A stretch of DNA of 64,000 bases from the NCBI RefSeq assembly GCF_900089775.1, contig NZ_FLOB01000003.1, positions 186,001-250,000 on the forward strand. Direction: 5' to 3'. The stretch is from Marinomonas spartinae (GTDB lineage Bacteria > Pseudomonadota > Gammaproteobacteria > Pseudomonadales > Marinomonadaceae). Position numbers and translations under genes: made by a program. How positions within the stretch are numbered: position 1 is the first letter of the stretch; each line of letters starts with the position of its first letter. A model generated the notes under the pieces. It was not told the DNA's origin and did not search any database. It was given only the letters and a program-made list of their open reading frames with translations. Shown piece by piece: positions 1 to 8,716 of the stretch.

Positions 1-157
1 ATATAACATTCCTTATCTTAAAGTGTAAATTTAAACGATTAACTGTCTTTTCATGATGAGTAGACTTTGCCAACAGCCAGTTAAAATACACTGAAAATAC
101 TCAGTTGTAATCCATTAAACCGGATTCCCTCCTATTTAACTTGACCGACCACACTAT

Positions 158-185
158 AAAAAAGACCTCCATAGTAGAGGCCTTT
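158..185 (-). terminator. Rho-independent terminator of the pirin gene
   Basis: Read on the minus strand, a 9-bp stem (AAAGGCCTC paired with GAGGTCTTT, one G-U) with a 7-nt loop ends in a run of six T. It lies just beyond the pirin stop codon. The preceding 157 bases at the window edge hold no convincing gene. Confidence 0.7.
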
Positions 186-191
186 CTATGA

Positions 192-1208
192 TCAAGCCGG
201 GCGCTCGTCCAACTTATCTGCATGATGCGCAAATCGACCTTTTGTTTTGTCGTGCACTTGGTCGTTGCGTGGCCAAGGCCAACCTCCAAACTGAGTTCGT
301 TGATAGTCATGGAAGGCCTTTTGCAACTCCTGTCTTGTATTCATCACAAATGGACCATGCTGCTCGACATGCTCACCAATGGGCTTACCTTGCAACAACA
401 AGAAACGAGCTTTTTTACCTGTATTTTGAATGCTAAGAGCTTCGTCACTTTTAAGCACAAACGCCTCGTTAACGCTAACCTCTACGCCATCTATGACCGC
501 ACTGCCACCTTCAAAGAAGTACAAGGTACGATTCAAACCAGACTGAGCTTTTGGCATGATCCATAACCCAGTTTCAGGCACATCGATCAACCAGATAGCA
601 ACATCATTGTTTTTATCCGCCGCCCAAGAGTCAGGTGGACAATCCAATGCAGTCACTGAGCCCAACTCGCCTGCGATGATTTTAACAGACGTTTCAGCAC
701 CATTAGCATCTTGATGTTTAACGATAGGCGTGTCTTCATTCCATAACATACCAAAATGCGGCGGCACCATCTTGTTTTTTGCGGGCAAATTTAACCAAAC
801 CTGGAACAATTCAAGCGGGTTTTCATTTTCCTCATCCAATAATGGAAACATTTCAGAATGCTGAACCCCACTACCAGCGGTCATCCATTGCGTGTCGCCC
901 TGTCCATAACGTCCAGCCGCACCAATAGAATCCGCATGATCGACAAAGCCTTGGTTGACAATGGTGACCGTTTCAAAACCGCGATGCGGATGAACGGGAA
1001 AACCAGGCACTTTGCGGCCGTGATACATACGCCAGCCATCGATACCGTGAAAATCTTGCCCCAACGGCCTACCTTGTAACGATGCAGCGGGTTCCATCTC
1101 AGCCGTCGCCTTTGGATAACGATCCTTATGAAAAGCACAAAATAAAAACGGGTCAAATGTTGGCCAGAACATCTGAAGGGGTAAACGCTTTAGGATAGCA
1201 GAACTCAT
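192..1208 (-). CDS. Pirin family protein
   Basis: This is a bicupin of the pirin family, 338 residues, somewhat longer than the usual 230-300. The N-terminal cupin carries the family hallmark HPHRGFET near residue 75 and the metal-site region GSGVQHSEM near residue 113, which supply the His and Glu ligands of the mononuclear iron seen in characterised pirins. Family members act as quercetin dioxygenases or redox-sensing cofactors; the substrate here cannot be read from sequence. The start is an ATG preceded by a strong AGGAGG ribosome site at good spacing. It is a single-gene unit with its own terminator. Identification as pirin is secure; the function is open. Confidence 0.9.
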   Translation of the reverse strand: MSSAILKRLPLQMFWPTFDPFLFCAFHKDRYPKATAEMEPAASLQGRPLGQDFHGIDGWRMYHGRKVPGFPVHPHRGFETVTIVNQGFVDHADSIGAAGRYGQGDTQWMTAGSGVQHSEMFPLLDEENENPLELFQVWLNLPAKNKMVPPHFGMLWNEDTPIVKHQDANGAETSVKIIAGELGSVTALDCPPDSWAADKNNDVAIWLIDVPETGLWIMPKAQSGLNRTLYFFEGGSAVIDGVEVSVNEAFVLKSDEALSIQNTGKKARFLLLQGKPIGEHVEQHGPFVMNTRQELQKAFHDYQRTQFGGWPWPRNDQVHDKTKGRFAHHADKLDERPA

Positions 1209-1331
1209 TTTTACCTCCTGAATAAACTACGAATACCCTTATGATACCACTGACAAGCGTCACTAATTCATGCTGATATTCAATCCTACCCATCTAATTA
1301 TTGAATCTGTTCTCCCATTTTACCACTCGAG

Positions 1332-2588
1332 TCATTCGGGAAAGATTACTTTGGCAGTACAACCCTGCACTTCGTTATCCTTTAAGCTGAATTCACAATG
1401 GTATTTCTGACAAATATCTCGAACAATCATTAAGCCAAGACCATAGCTTTCACCACTTGGCTTACCTTGTAAACCACACCCAGGATCAACCACCTTGATC
1501 TCTTGATCAGACATGATCAGATCAATCTGGCCCTGCTCTGTACAAGCAATGGCATTTTTGACCAAATTACCGATAAGAATATGCAACGTCGGCATCGGTA
1601 ACTTAGTTTTGACAGCACCATGACGGTGTTGCACCACTTCAACTGGTTTTCCTGAATTATACTCGGTATGGGCACGCACTATTGCTTGCAGTTCATTATC
1701 ATCAACCTCTCGGAGCAACATGGCATCGATATCATCTTCTCGTGTCAAAGAGAGTAGCGTAGTGATGTAATCTTCCATTTCTTGACAAGCGCTACTCATT
1801 CGCACTCGTTGACGCTCTAAAAAGACTTTAGAATCGGATTTTCCTAGTAGCGTCAACGCCCCTTTCATCACCATCAGTGGGGTTCTCAATTCATGACTTG
1901 CATAGCGATTAAAGGCACGCTCCCTGTGTAACAAAGCTTGGATTTGATTTTGATAGCTGTTTAACTGACTAACCAGTTGGTGAATTTCTCTAGTTGCTGC
2001 ACCATCAGGCACTGGTATAGGTGTACTATCTTGGGCATTACGCCCTTCAAGCTCTTGACTTAAACGAGCAAGTGGATTGGTTAAACGTGCAGAAATACGC
2101 ATCACAACCCATAGACTAATCACCAACAACAACACAGACATGATGGTTTGCGTCGTCTGGGTTTTGAACATTTGTGATTCACTTTCTTCATAAATTTCAT
2201 CGTAATGAATCAAATAAATGTTCTGCATTTTACCATTCAGCATAACCCGTTTTTTCATAGAGAAATATTCTAAGTCAGTGTCTGAACTGGGGGCTAAATG
2301 ATAAGGTTTGTCATCTGACACATCAGGTTCCAGAACAACCCAAGGTGGTAAGCTTTTCTCTCCCACATAGGCATCAGAAAAGGGTGGTATAGCCACGTGG
2401 GTAAGATGGGTTCCTTGTAATAAATGTATGGCTGTGTTTAGATCTTTATGCATCCTATTTTGCGCATAAATTGTTTCCATACTCTCCAACATCGTATCAA
2501 ACATGGTGAAGTGAAACGTAATAATGGCGAAGGCAACAATCGAAAAGTAAGTAAAAGTCAGCTGTTTAGCACTTTTTATCCGTTTCAT
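1332..2588 (-). CDS. colS: ColS-like sensor histidine kinase
   Basis: Membrane histidine kinase of 418 residues. Transmembrane helices lie near residues 10-30 and 149-166, flanking a periplasmic sensor loop of about 118 residues. HAMP-like linker, phospho-acceptor ASHELRTPL (His232), N-box near residue 338, and G-boxes DPGCG and GLGL are all intact. The periplasmic loop has an ExxE motif at residues 131-134 just before the second helix, and another at 35-38. From memory, Pseudomonas ColS uses such Glu residues to sense ferric iron and zinc. Its start codon overlaps the stop of the partner regulator by 4 bp (ATGA), so the two are translationally coupled. The ColS name is an inference from the partner's similarity, the ExxE motif and the neighbour gene. 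Confidence 0.7.
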   Translation of the reverse strand: MKRIKSAKQLTFTYFSIVAFAIITFHFTMFDTMLESMETIYAQNRMHKDLNTAIHLLQGTHLTHVAIPPFSDAYVGEKSLPPWVVLEPDVSDDKPYHLAPSSDTDLEYFSMKKRVMLNGKMQNIYLIHYDEIYEESESQMFKTQTTQTIMSVLLLVISLWVVMRISARLTNPLARLSQELEGRNAQDSTPIPVPDGAATREIHQLVSQLNSYQNQIQALLHRERAFNRYASHELRTPLMVMKGALTLLGKSDSKVFLERQRVRMSSACQEMEDYITTLLSLTREDDIDAMLLREVDDNELQAIVRAHTEYNSGKPVEVVQHRHGAVKTKLPMPTLHILIGNLVKNAIACTEQGQIDLIMSDQEIKVVDPGCGLQGKPSGESYGLGLMIVRDICQKYHCEFSLKDNEVQGCTAKVIFPE

Positions 2589-3265
2589 TCTTCTCCTTCT
2601 GCGACCAACCGATACCCTACCTTCGAAATGGTTCTAAGATAGGCATGCTTGAAAGGCCGATCAATCAAACTTCTTAACTGATAAATATGACTACGTAGCA
2701 CCTTACTATCTGGCTCTTCATCTCCCCACAACGCATCACCAATTTCTTCTTTAGTCACTACTTCCGGAGCTCGATTCATTAGACATTTCAGTATTTTATA
2801 TTGTGATGGATTCAAGGAATAACGACTACCTTCTCGCTCTAACACACGGGTATTCATATCTAAGGATAACGCACCAAACGTTAAAACACGGTTAGCCATA
2901 CTACCACTACGGCGACGCACCAACGTCCGCAAGCGAATATCCAAGATATCTAAATCAAAAGGTTTTACTAGATAATCATCCGCCGCATGATCAAATCCTG
3001 CCAATATATCCTCTTTTGTATCTCGCGCAGTCAACATCAAAATGGGGGTATCAATGCCACTTTCTCGCAATGATTGACACACAGTAAGCCCATCCATTTT
3101 AGGTAGCATAACATCTAAAATAATAACATCATAATGCTCACTTTTAGCCAGTTCGTAGCCTTGCAAACCATTGCTGGCGTAGTCTAATACATCCCCTTTA
3201 ATCTCAAAATAATCAAAAATAATACCCGCTATGTCTTTGTGATCTTCCACCAGCAATAATTTCAT
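2585..3265 (-). CDS. colR: ColR-like OmpR-family response regulator
   Basis: A 226-residue response regulator with an N-terminal receiver (acidic pocket VEDH, phospho-Asp in ILDVMLP, Lys in VKPFD) and a C-terminal winged helix. The C-terminal block with ALWGDEEPDS, LRSHIYQLR and GYRLV resembles Pseudomonas ColR closely. I chose the internal ATG at 3265 because GGGAGAAG precedes it by about 7 nt; an upstream in-frame GTG at 3295 lacks a ribosome site. First gene of a two-gene operon with the kinase, transcribed away from the ArnT-like gene. Expected role: activation of envelope-maintenance and lipid A genes in response to metals or cationic peptides, inferred from the family. Confidence 0.75.
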   Translation of the reverse strand: MKLLLVEDHKDIAGIIFDYFEIKGDVLDYASNGLQGYELAKSEHYDVIILDVMLPKMDGLTVCQSLRESGIDTPILMLTARDTKEDILAGFDHAADDYLVKPFDLDILDIRLRTLVRRRSGSMANRVLTFGALSLDMNTRVLEREGSRYSLNPSQYKILKCLMNRAPEVVTKEEIGDALWGDEEPDSKVLRSHIYQLRSLIDRPFKHAYLRTISKVGYRLVAEGEE

Positions 3266-3832
3266 GCCTGCTTCTCCCAATATAAAATTAGACACTCATT
3301 CGTTATTGTCTCTGTCTTTAAATGAAAAAAAGGTGAATCACTTTTTTACGACATCCCACCACTTAAAATAGCAATAATTTCTCTAATCGCCCTCATCCAT
3401 GTAGATATTTAGAGCTTTTAGAGAAAAAGTTGCATATATCAATAGCTCTTTTCACGACATAAAGGAACTAGGAACAGCCTAAAACGGGATTATAAACCAA
3501 CTCACTGTTTGATAAGCATAGAAAAAGAACATTCGGTCATATAGAACATCTTTCACAGGATATGCCTCAAAATCATAATGAAAATCGCGAAAATCTCATT
3601 TAGTAAAAAAGCTTTACATTCGCTTGGCACTGCAAGCTTGGCGGCTTTTTACAAGATCGTTACTATACATCACTGTTTTTGTCGTGCTGCTTCGAAAGCT
3701 CTGCATCTACCTGCATCTAAGTAAGACTTACTATGTTAAACCATAAGTCCGACCTCTTGTTTGCTTTAGAACAGCCATTCCTTTTTACCTTCAAGGAAGA
3801 GAAAACAACATTCATTCTTCTGGAAGCAAATT
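3266..3832. promoter_or_regulatory. Divergent intergenic region between colR and the ArnT-like gene
   Basis: 567 bp without a convincing gene. It must hold the promoters of both divergent units. Two similar AT-rich boxes, TTTTTTACGACAT at 3342-3354 and CTTTTCACGACAT at 3448-3460, stand about 106 bp apart in the same orientation and could be regulator sites. A possible stem (AAAAAGC with GCTTTTT, about 3605-3646) lies nearer the glycosyltransferase gene and may be a leader structure. Assignments are tentative. Confidence 0.35.
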
Positions 3833-5356
3833 ATGCCTCATCCATATAACAAGCTCCCTTCTATAAAGGGACTTCTATTTTTGCTGATCGGCAGCGTGGT
3901 TGTACGCTTCTTGTCACTTTCAATGTACCCTATTTTAGACTCAACAGAGGCAAGATACGCGGAAGTTGCTCGCTTTATGGCTGCAACGCATAACTGGGTT
4001 ATCCCAATGCTTAGCCCACATATGCCATATATGGGAAATCCTCCTATGTTCGCTTGGATGAGCGCTATAGGCTTTTCACTTTTTGGTATGAACAGTGTCG
4101 CGGCGCGTCTCCCACACCTAATAGCAGGTATCGGCACCTTAGTCCTAGTGTATTATTTTGCTAAACATTACTTTAAATCAGCAAACATGGGGTGTATCGC
4201 AAGCGCCATTTTAGCGACAACCAGCGTATTCTTAATCCTCATTGGGGCCGTCTCTCCCGAAACATCGATGACTTTTGGCATCACTCTCACCATGGTGAGC
4301 TTCTGGTTTGCTTGGAATAACAAAAACACACTATGGGGCTATGGATTTTTTATCGGCCTCGCCATTAGCCTACTATCAAAAGGGCCAATCGCCCTTCTAT
4401 TAATCTGTTTAAGCTTAACATTCTGGTTATTGTCCAATGGCCGTTGGCTGCATCTCAAAAAGCGACTGCCTTGGGGTTATGGCTCACTGCTCTTTCTACT
4501 TTTGACCCTCCCTTGGATTGTATTAGCAGAGCATAGAATGCCAGGAGTTCTGCACTATTATATCAGCAGTGAGTACATCCAATGGTTTTTCCTAGGCAAC
4601 TCTCAAGGGGAGTTTTACGCTTCAATTCATCATCACGTACGCGGCATGATTTGGGTTTTTGCTTTGATCGCCATGCTGCCTTGGACGCCGCTACTCATTA
4701 TTCAATGGGTACGTATTCTGAAAAAAGGGGGCGATACAGAAGGAAGCAGTGACGGTGTTGGCAGCTATTTGCTTTTATGGCTATTCACTCCGCTAGTGCT
4801 ATACACCTTCACAGGAAATATCCTCATCAGCTTTGTTATGCCATCATTACCAGCCATGGCCATGCTGATTGCTTACTACCAAGCCAATTATCCACTGCCA
4901 AAGTGGGTCTATAGTCTTGGTATTGCTACTCCTGTATTTTTGATGATGTTAGTGGGAGGCATTCACTTCCATTTGACAAAAAACTATTCGCAAATGGCCA
5001 TCATCTCAGATTGGAAACTACAAGCGGAAACAAAAACAGCGGACCTTTTCTATCTTCACAAACGCCCTTTTTCTGCCTTGTTTTATTCTTCAGGAAAAGC
5101 CGAAGCCCGCTCTGGTGACAGATCTAAATGGTTAAGCAGTCAAACTAAGCCATTTTTTATTATTCAGAAAAGTAAATACAGCACACATTACCCAAATTGG
5201 TCATGTGAAGAACGAGCCGAAGAGGCCGACGAAAAACTCATCTATTGCAAACCTTCTCCAACTAAGGTTGCAGCAGATACTTTAACAAATAAGAAAGACG
5301 CTTTAACAGAAAAACCTCAATCAGAGGATAAGGCACTAGAAAATATAACTCAGTAA
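3833..5356 (+). CDS. ArnT/PMT-type lipid A glycosyltransferase
   Basis: Integral membrane glycosyltransferase of the PMT/ArnT family (GT83/GT39-like), 507 residues with about 10-12 hydrophobic helices in the first 400. The first extracytoplasmic loop carries the family motif DSTEARYAEVARFM near residue 36, containing the catalytic acidic residue and the RYAE signature. Such enzymes transfer a sugar from undecaprenyl phosphate to lipid A in the periplasmic leaflet; ArnT adds aminoarabinose and gives polymyxin resistance. The C-terminal 100 residues are a short polar domain with a charged, low-complexity end. No other arn gene is nearby, so the donor sugar is unknown. It is divergent from the ColRS-like pair and is a likely target of it. 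GGAAG precedes the ATG. Confidence 0.8.
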   Translation: MPHPYNKLPSIKGLLFLLIGSVVVRFLSLSMYPILDSTEARYAEVARFMAATHNWVIPMLSPHMPYMGNPPMFAWMSAIGFSLFGMNSVAARLPHLIAGIGTLVLVYYFAKHYFKSANMGCIASAILATTSVFLILIGAVSPETSMTFGITLTMVSFWFAWNNKNTLWGYGFFIGLAISLLSKGPIALLLICLSLTFWLLSNGRWLHLKKRLPWGYGSLLFLLLTLPWIVLAEHRMPGVLHYYISSEYIQWFFLGNSQGEFYASIHHHVRGMIWVFALIAMLPWTPLLIIQWVRILKKGGDTEGSSDGVGSYLLLWLFTPLVLYTFTGNILISFVMPSLPAMAMLIAYYQANYPLPKWVYSLGIATPVFLMMLVGGIHFHLTKNYSQMAIISDWKLQAETKTADLFYLHKRPFSALFYSSGKAEARSGDRSKWLSSQTKPFFIIQKSKYSTHYPNWSCEERAEEADEKLIYCKPSPTKVAADTLTNKKDALTEKPQSEDKALENITQ

Positions 5357-5376
5357 AAAGATCAGTTTCTTTAATA

Positions 5377-6444
5377 CTAATGAGTGATTTCTAGTGCTTC
5401 TTCCCAACTTTTTATAAAGCGATACTGCTTTGCAAAATCGCGTCCAACTAAAAGTTGCTGATCAAGCTCCACTACTCGCTGCGGACCAGACTTACCCAGT
5501 ATATTTAGGGTATTTTTGGTCATCACATCGGGCTTTATAGGAAACATCAATGTCTCAACTTGCATGCGCTTTTGCACCGAATTTGTCAGTAAGTAATCCA
5601 AAAATAGCCCAGCATCATGGGCATTAGGTGCTTTCTTAGGAATCAATCCAACTCGCATCACCATTAAGCTGTAATCCTTTGGTAGGATCATTTTCAAGTG
5701 CGTGTCTTCTTTTACCCGTTGAGCTACATAAGAACCTAATAGGTTATAACCAAGTACTAATTTACCACTGGCGACCTTATCAATAATCTCGTGCGTACAA
5801 CAGTAAGTTTTGACTTGGTGGCTACCAAAAGCTTCAAGTAATCGCCCCCATGTAGTATCCGCTTGTCGAGCATCTTGACTGGCAAGCAAATAGCCCACAC
5901 CACTTTTACGAATATCATAAGTACCAATGCGGCCCTTCATAAAATTTGAATATTGACGAATCGTTTGTAATATGTCTTGGCGGTCTTTTGGTAGTGGTCC
6001 GGGGTAACGATCTTTATTCACTAACATCACCACAGGCTCCAAAGAAAATGCAAACACCTGATGACGCCACTGGGCATAATTGGGTAGTTGATCTGTCAAA
6101 AATGAGTGATAGGTTTGTGCATAGCCATCGTTCACCAGTTTGATTTGCAAATCCATCGCACTACTGATAACCAAACTAGCCTGAGGGGACCGACTGTCGT
6201 GAATCGTTTGGTTATACATTTCTAAAGTATTAATATCTTTATAAGAGACTCTAATATTGGGATAACGCTGAACAAAACCTTCAATGAGTGGCCCAAAAGA
6301 AGCCAAGTCGATAGATGAGTGAATACGAAGTACACGGGGGGCATCCTTTTGACCAAACTCAACACTTCTTTGCTCTGGATCCGCTAAAACAAACTGGCTC
6401 CCCCCCATGAAGAACACACTTAGCAAGATAATAAACCACTTCAT
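5377..6444 (-). CDS. Orphan periplasmic solute-binding protein linked to tctDE
   Basis: A 355-residue ABC-type (Fe3+/bacterial extracellular) solute-binding protein. It has a clear signal peptide: a charged start, a hydrophobic core, and a VLA-type cleavage site near residue 22. The start overlaps the stop of tctE by 4 bp (ATGA), so it is translated with the kinase. No ABC permease or ATPase gene accompanies it, and TctCBA already has its own unrelated binding protein TctC. This arrangement suggests a ligand-presenting co-sensor for TctE rather than a transport component; that is an inference. Alternatively it serves a permease encoded elsewhere. Confidence 0.75.
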   Translation of the reverse strand: MKWFIILLSVFFMGGSQFVLADPEQRSVEFGQKDAPRVLRIHSSIDLASFGPLIEGFVQRYPNIRVSYKDINTLEMYNQTIHDSRSPQASLVISSAMDLQIKLVNDGYAQTYHSFLTDQLPNYAQWRHQVFAFSLEPVVMLVNKDRYPGPLPKDRQDILQTIRQYSNFMKGRIGTYDIRKSGVGYLLASQDARQADTTWGRLLEAFGSHQVKTYCCTHEIIDKVASGKLVLGYNLLGSYVAQRVKEDTHLKMILPKDYSLMVMRVGLIPKKAPNAHDAGLFLDYLLTNSVQKRMQVETLMFPIKPDVMTKNTLNILGKSGPQRVVELDQQLLVGRDFAKQYRFIKSWEEALEITH

Positions 6445-7910
6445 AGCATGAAATCCTCTGCACCATGAGCCGTCTGATACTTGGCAATGTCAATTTGAAA
6501 GGTAGTGCCATTGGGCTGAGTATCAAGAATAATAATATTCGCAGTATGATGATCAATAATGTCTTTGACCATCGCCAGGCCAACTCCACTGCCAGCTGTA
6601 TCGTAGCGACCACGGTAAAACCGCTCGAAGACGCGCTTTTTTTCTTCCTTAGGAATCCCCGCACCGTAGTCAATGACGTTAATTCGATAATAGTTAGAAA
6701 ATTCTTCTACCCTGACAACCACTTCCGTAGCTTGATCTGCGCCAAGACTGCTGTAGCGTACCGCATTTTCGATAAGATTCTGCATCATCTGCTGCAAAGC
6801 AAATGCATCACCAAATACCATCGCTCGTTTTACATTTGCCTCTAACGACAAACTCACCCCTTTATGTAACGCCGTAATAGCCTGTTCTCGGCACGATGCA
6901 GTAACTGGTATCAGCAAATCCACAGGCTCTTTTGGATTGGTTTGCATACGATGGGACACTACCGCTTGATTCAGTAATAACGTGACCGTTTGACTGAGTG
7001 AATCACATTGCGTCACGATATTTTCAAGGGCTTCTTGCTGCCGTTCTGGGGAGGTTTTATCGCGAGCATTTTCGGCTAAAGCACGTAAGCTAGCAAGAGG
7101 AGTACGCAATTGATGGGCGGCGTCTGCGGTATAATTTTCTAATTGCTCTAGGTTGGTTTGCAAACGCGCCATAAAATGATTAATCACCATTTTTAAATGA
7201 TGCGTTTCTTTTGGTGTTTTAATATTAATCGGCGTCAAATCCCCTGGCTGACGTTCTTCCAGCACCCGACTGATTCTATGCAGAGGTCTAAGCACCAACT
7301 GACTACCAATAACAATCAGCGCCACAGCCACCAATGCAATCATTAACACGACCTCAACGGCTCGCTCCGTCACAGACGAAGACAGCTCTTCTCGAGACAA
7401 ACGCGTCTGACCAATAATGATACGTACCGTACCTGTCGACTCAGACTCTGTTAGATGGCGTTCCAACCAAGCAAAACGCACCATTTCGCCTGAATATTCG
7501 CGATCAAAGAATTGTATTTTGTCCAATTGTGGTGGCTTCGGTGGCGTAATATTTAAGTCGCGATAACCCGTAATAAACCCTTGAGATGAACTCACAACTT
7601 TATAAAACACCCTATCGTCATTTGCTTGGGCAAGGGTGGCAAACGCTGACCATGGAATATCAATAGTCACTTTGTTATGTACTAAGCCAATATTTTCATC
7701 CATTTGTAACAAAGCACTACGAAGCAAACGATCATAAGAAATATCCGCCAATCGTTGGCTATATTCAAAAACAAAGTTGATAGCAAGCGCAGCAATAACA
7801 CTAATGATGCTAATGCCGCCGATGATAAATCGTCGGCGCAAAGAAGGCGTACTCTCTGACACCAGCTCCCCTTTATTAGGCTTTTGGCGACACAGAAACT
7901 TCTGCCACAT
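6441..7910 (-). CDS. tctE: TctE-like sensor histidine kinase
   Basis: Histidine kinase of 489 residues with an N-terminal helix, a periplasmic domain of about 130 residues typical of TctE sensors, a second helix near residues 188-206, HAMP, phospho-acceptor AHQLRTPL (His266), N-box, and G-boxes DYGAGIP and GSGVGLAMV. I chose the ATG at 7910 because AGGGGA precedes it; the longer frame from 7955 starts inside tctD without such a site. The start lies within the 3' end of tctD, so the pair is coupled. Expected to sense tricarboxylates or a ligand bound to a periplasmic protein and to control tctCBA. Confidence 0.85.
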   Translation of the reverse strand: MWQKFLCRQKPNKGELVSESTPSLRRRFIIGGISIISVIAALAINFVFEYSQRLADISYDRLLRSALLQMDENIGLVHNKVTIDIPWSAFATLAQANDDRVFYKVVSSSQGFITGYRDLNITPPKPPQLDKIQFFDREYSGEMVRFAWLERHLTESESTGTVRIIIGQTRLSREELSSSVTERAVEVVLMIALVAVALIVIGSQLVLRPLHRISRVLEERQPGDLTPINIKTPKETHHLKMVINHFMARLQTNLEQLENYTADAAHQLRTPLASLRALAENARDKTSPERQQEALENIVTQCDSLSQTVTLLLNQAVVSHRMQTNPKEPVDLLIPVTASCREQAITALHKGVSLSLEANVKRAMVFGDAFALQQMMQNLIENAVRYSSLGADQATEVVVRVEEFSNYYRINVIDYGAGIPKEEKKRVFERFYRGRYDTAGSGVGLAMVKDIIDHHTANIIILDTQPNGTTFQIDIAKYQTAHGAEDFML

Positions 7911-8556
7911 AACCAATTCCCCTGAGAGTTGTGATGGTAAAATCACTGGCAACAAGCTTTTTACGAAGACGTCCTACATACAACTCAATGGCATTCGGGC
8001 TAGGGGTTTCATCAAAATTAAACAGATGATCAGTAATGTCATCTTTACTGAGCACACGACCAAGATGACCTAAAAAAATTTCCAGCAACCGAAACTCACG
8101 ATTAGTAATCGCCGTGAGTTCGCCACTAATAAAGACTTGTCGGCTATCACGGTTGACCAACAAATTACCGTGTTCACTAACATTTGCCGCATACCCCTGC
8201 TTACGACGTAACAGAGCACGGCAACGGGCTTCCAACTCACCAAAATCAAAAGGTTTAGTCAAATAATCATCTGCGCCTTCATCCAGCAAACGAATACGAT
8301 CTTCAATTTGATCTCTTGCAGTTAAAATCAAAACGGGCGTCCCGTCCTCTTTCTGACGAAGTTTTTGCAGCAACTGCAAACCAGACAAACCTGGTAAATT
8401 TAAATCCAACAAAATCAAATCAAACGATTGATACTTAAGCAAATCATGAGCGCGTTTACCATCATCAATCAGATCTACACCATGTCCCAAACTGGTAAGT
8501 CGCTCTAAAATGGCCTGCCCAAGTACTTGAGTATCCTCTACCACCAAAATTCGCAT
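7876..8556 (-). CDS. tctD: TctD-like response regulator
   Basis: OmpR-family regulator of 226 residues: receiver with VEDTQ acidic pocket, phospho-Asp in ILLDLNLPG, and Lys in TKPFDFGE, then a winged-helix DNA-binding domain ending in LRGIGYVAEV. The ATG at 8556 gives the canonical MRILVVED start; an in-frame TTG four codons upstream is less likely. Encoded downstream of tctCBA on the same strand and overlapping tctE. Family members activate tricarboxylate uptake genes; a fitting tandem repeat lies upstream of tctC at 11861-11880. Confidence 0.88.
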   Translation of the reverse strand: MRILVVEDTQVLGQAILERLTSLGHGVDLIDDGKRAHDLLKYQSFDLILLDLNLPGLSGLQLLQKLRQKEDGTPVLILTARDQIEDRIRLLDEGADDYLTKPFDFGELEARCRALLRRKQGYAANVSEHGNLLVNRDSRQVFISGELTAITNREFRLLEIFLGHLGRVLSKDDITDHLFNFDETPSPNAIELYVGRLRKKLVASDFTITTLRGIGYVAEVSVSPKA

Positions 8557-8604
8557 AAAAAAATTCAACTACATTCACAGTATGTTTATAAAGCAGATGC
8601 AACA

Positions 8605-8634
8605 AAGTTCGAGCTGCCTCTGCAACTCGAACTT
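8605..8634 (-). terminator. Hairpin between tctA and tctD
   Basis: A perfect 9-bp inverted repeat, AAGTTCGAG and CTCGAACTT, with a 12-nt loop sits in the 160-bp gap between tctA and tctD. It is followed by only a short T run, so it may partly terminate the transporter transcript or mark its processed end. Confidence 0.45.
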
Positions 8635-8716
8635 CCATTACTAACGCAATGCTTGCTTTAATTCCGAACATCAGCATACCTCACACCGATGCGGAAAGTA
8701 TAAGCATTTAATCCAC

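Noticed and set aside
101..310. Small minus-strand frame at the window edge
   Set aside because: It overlaps the end of the pirin gene and its terminator and has no codon pattern of its own.
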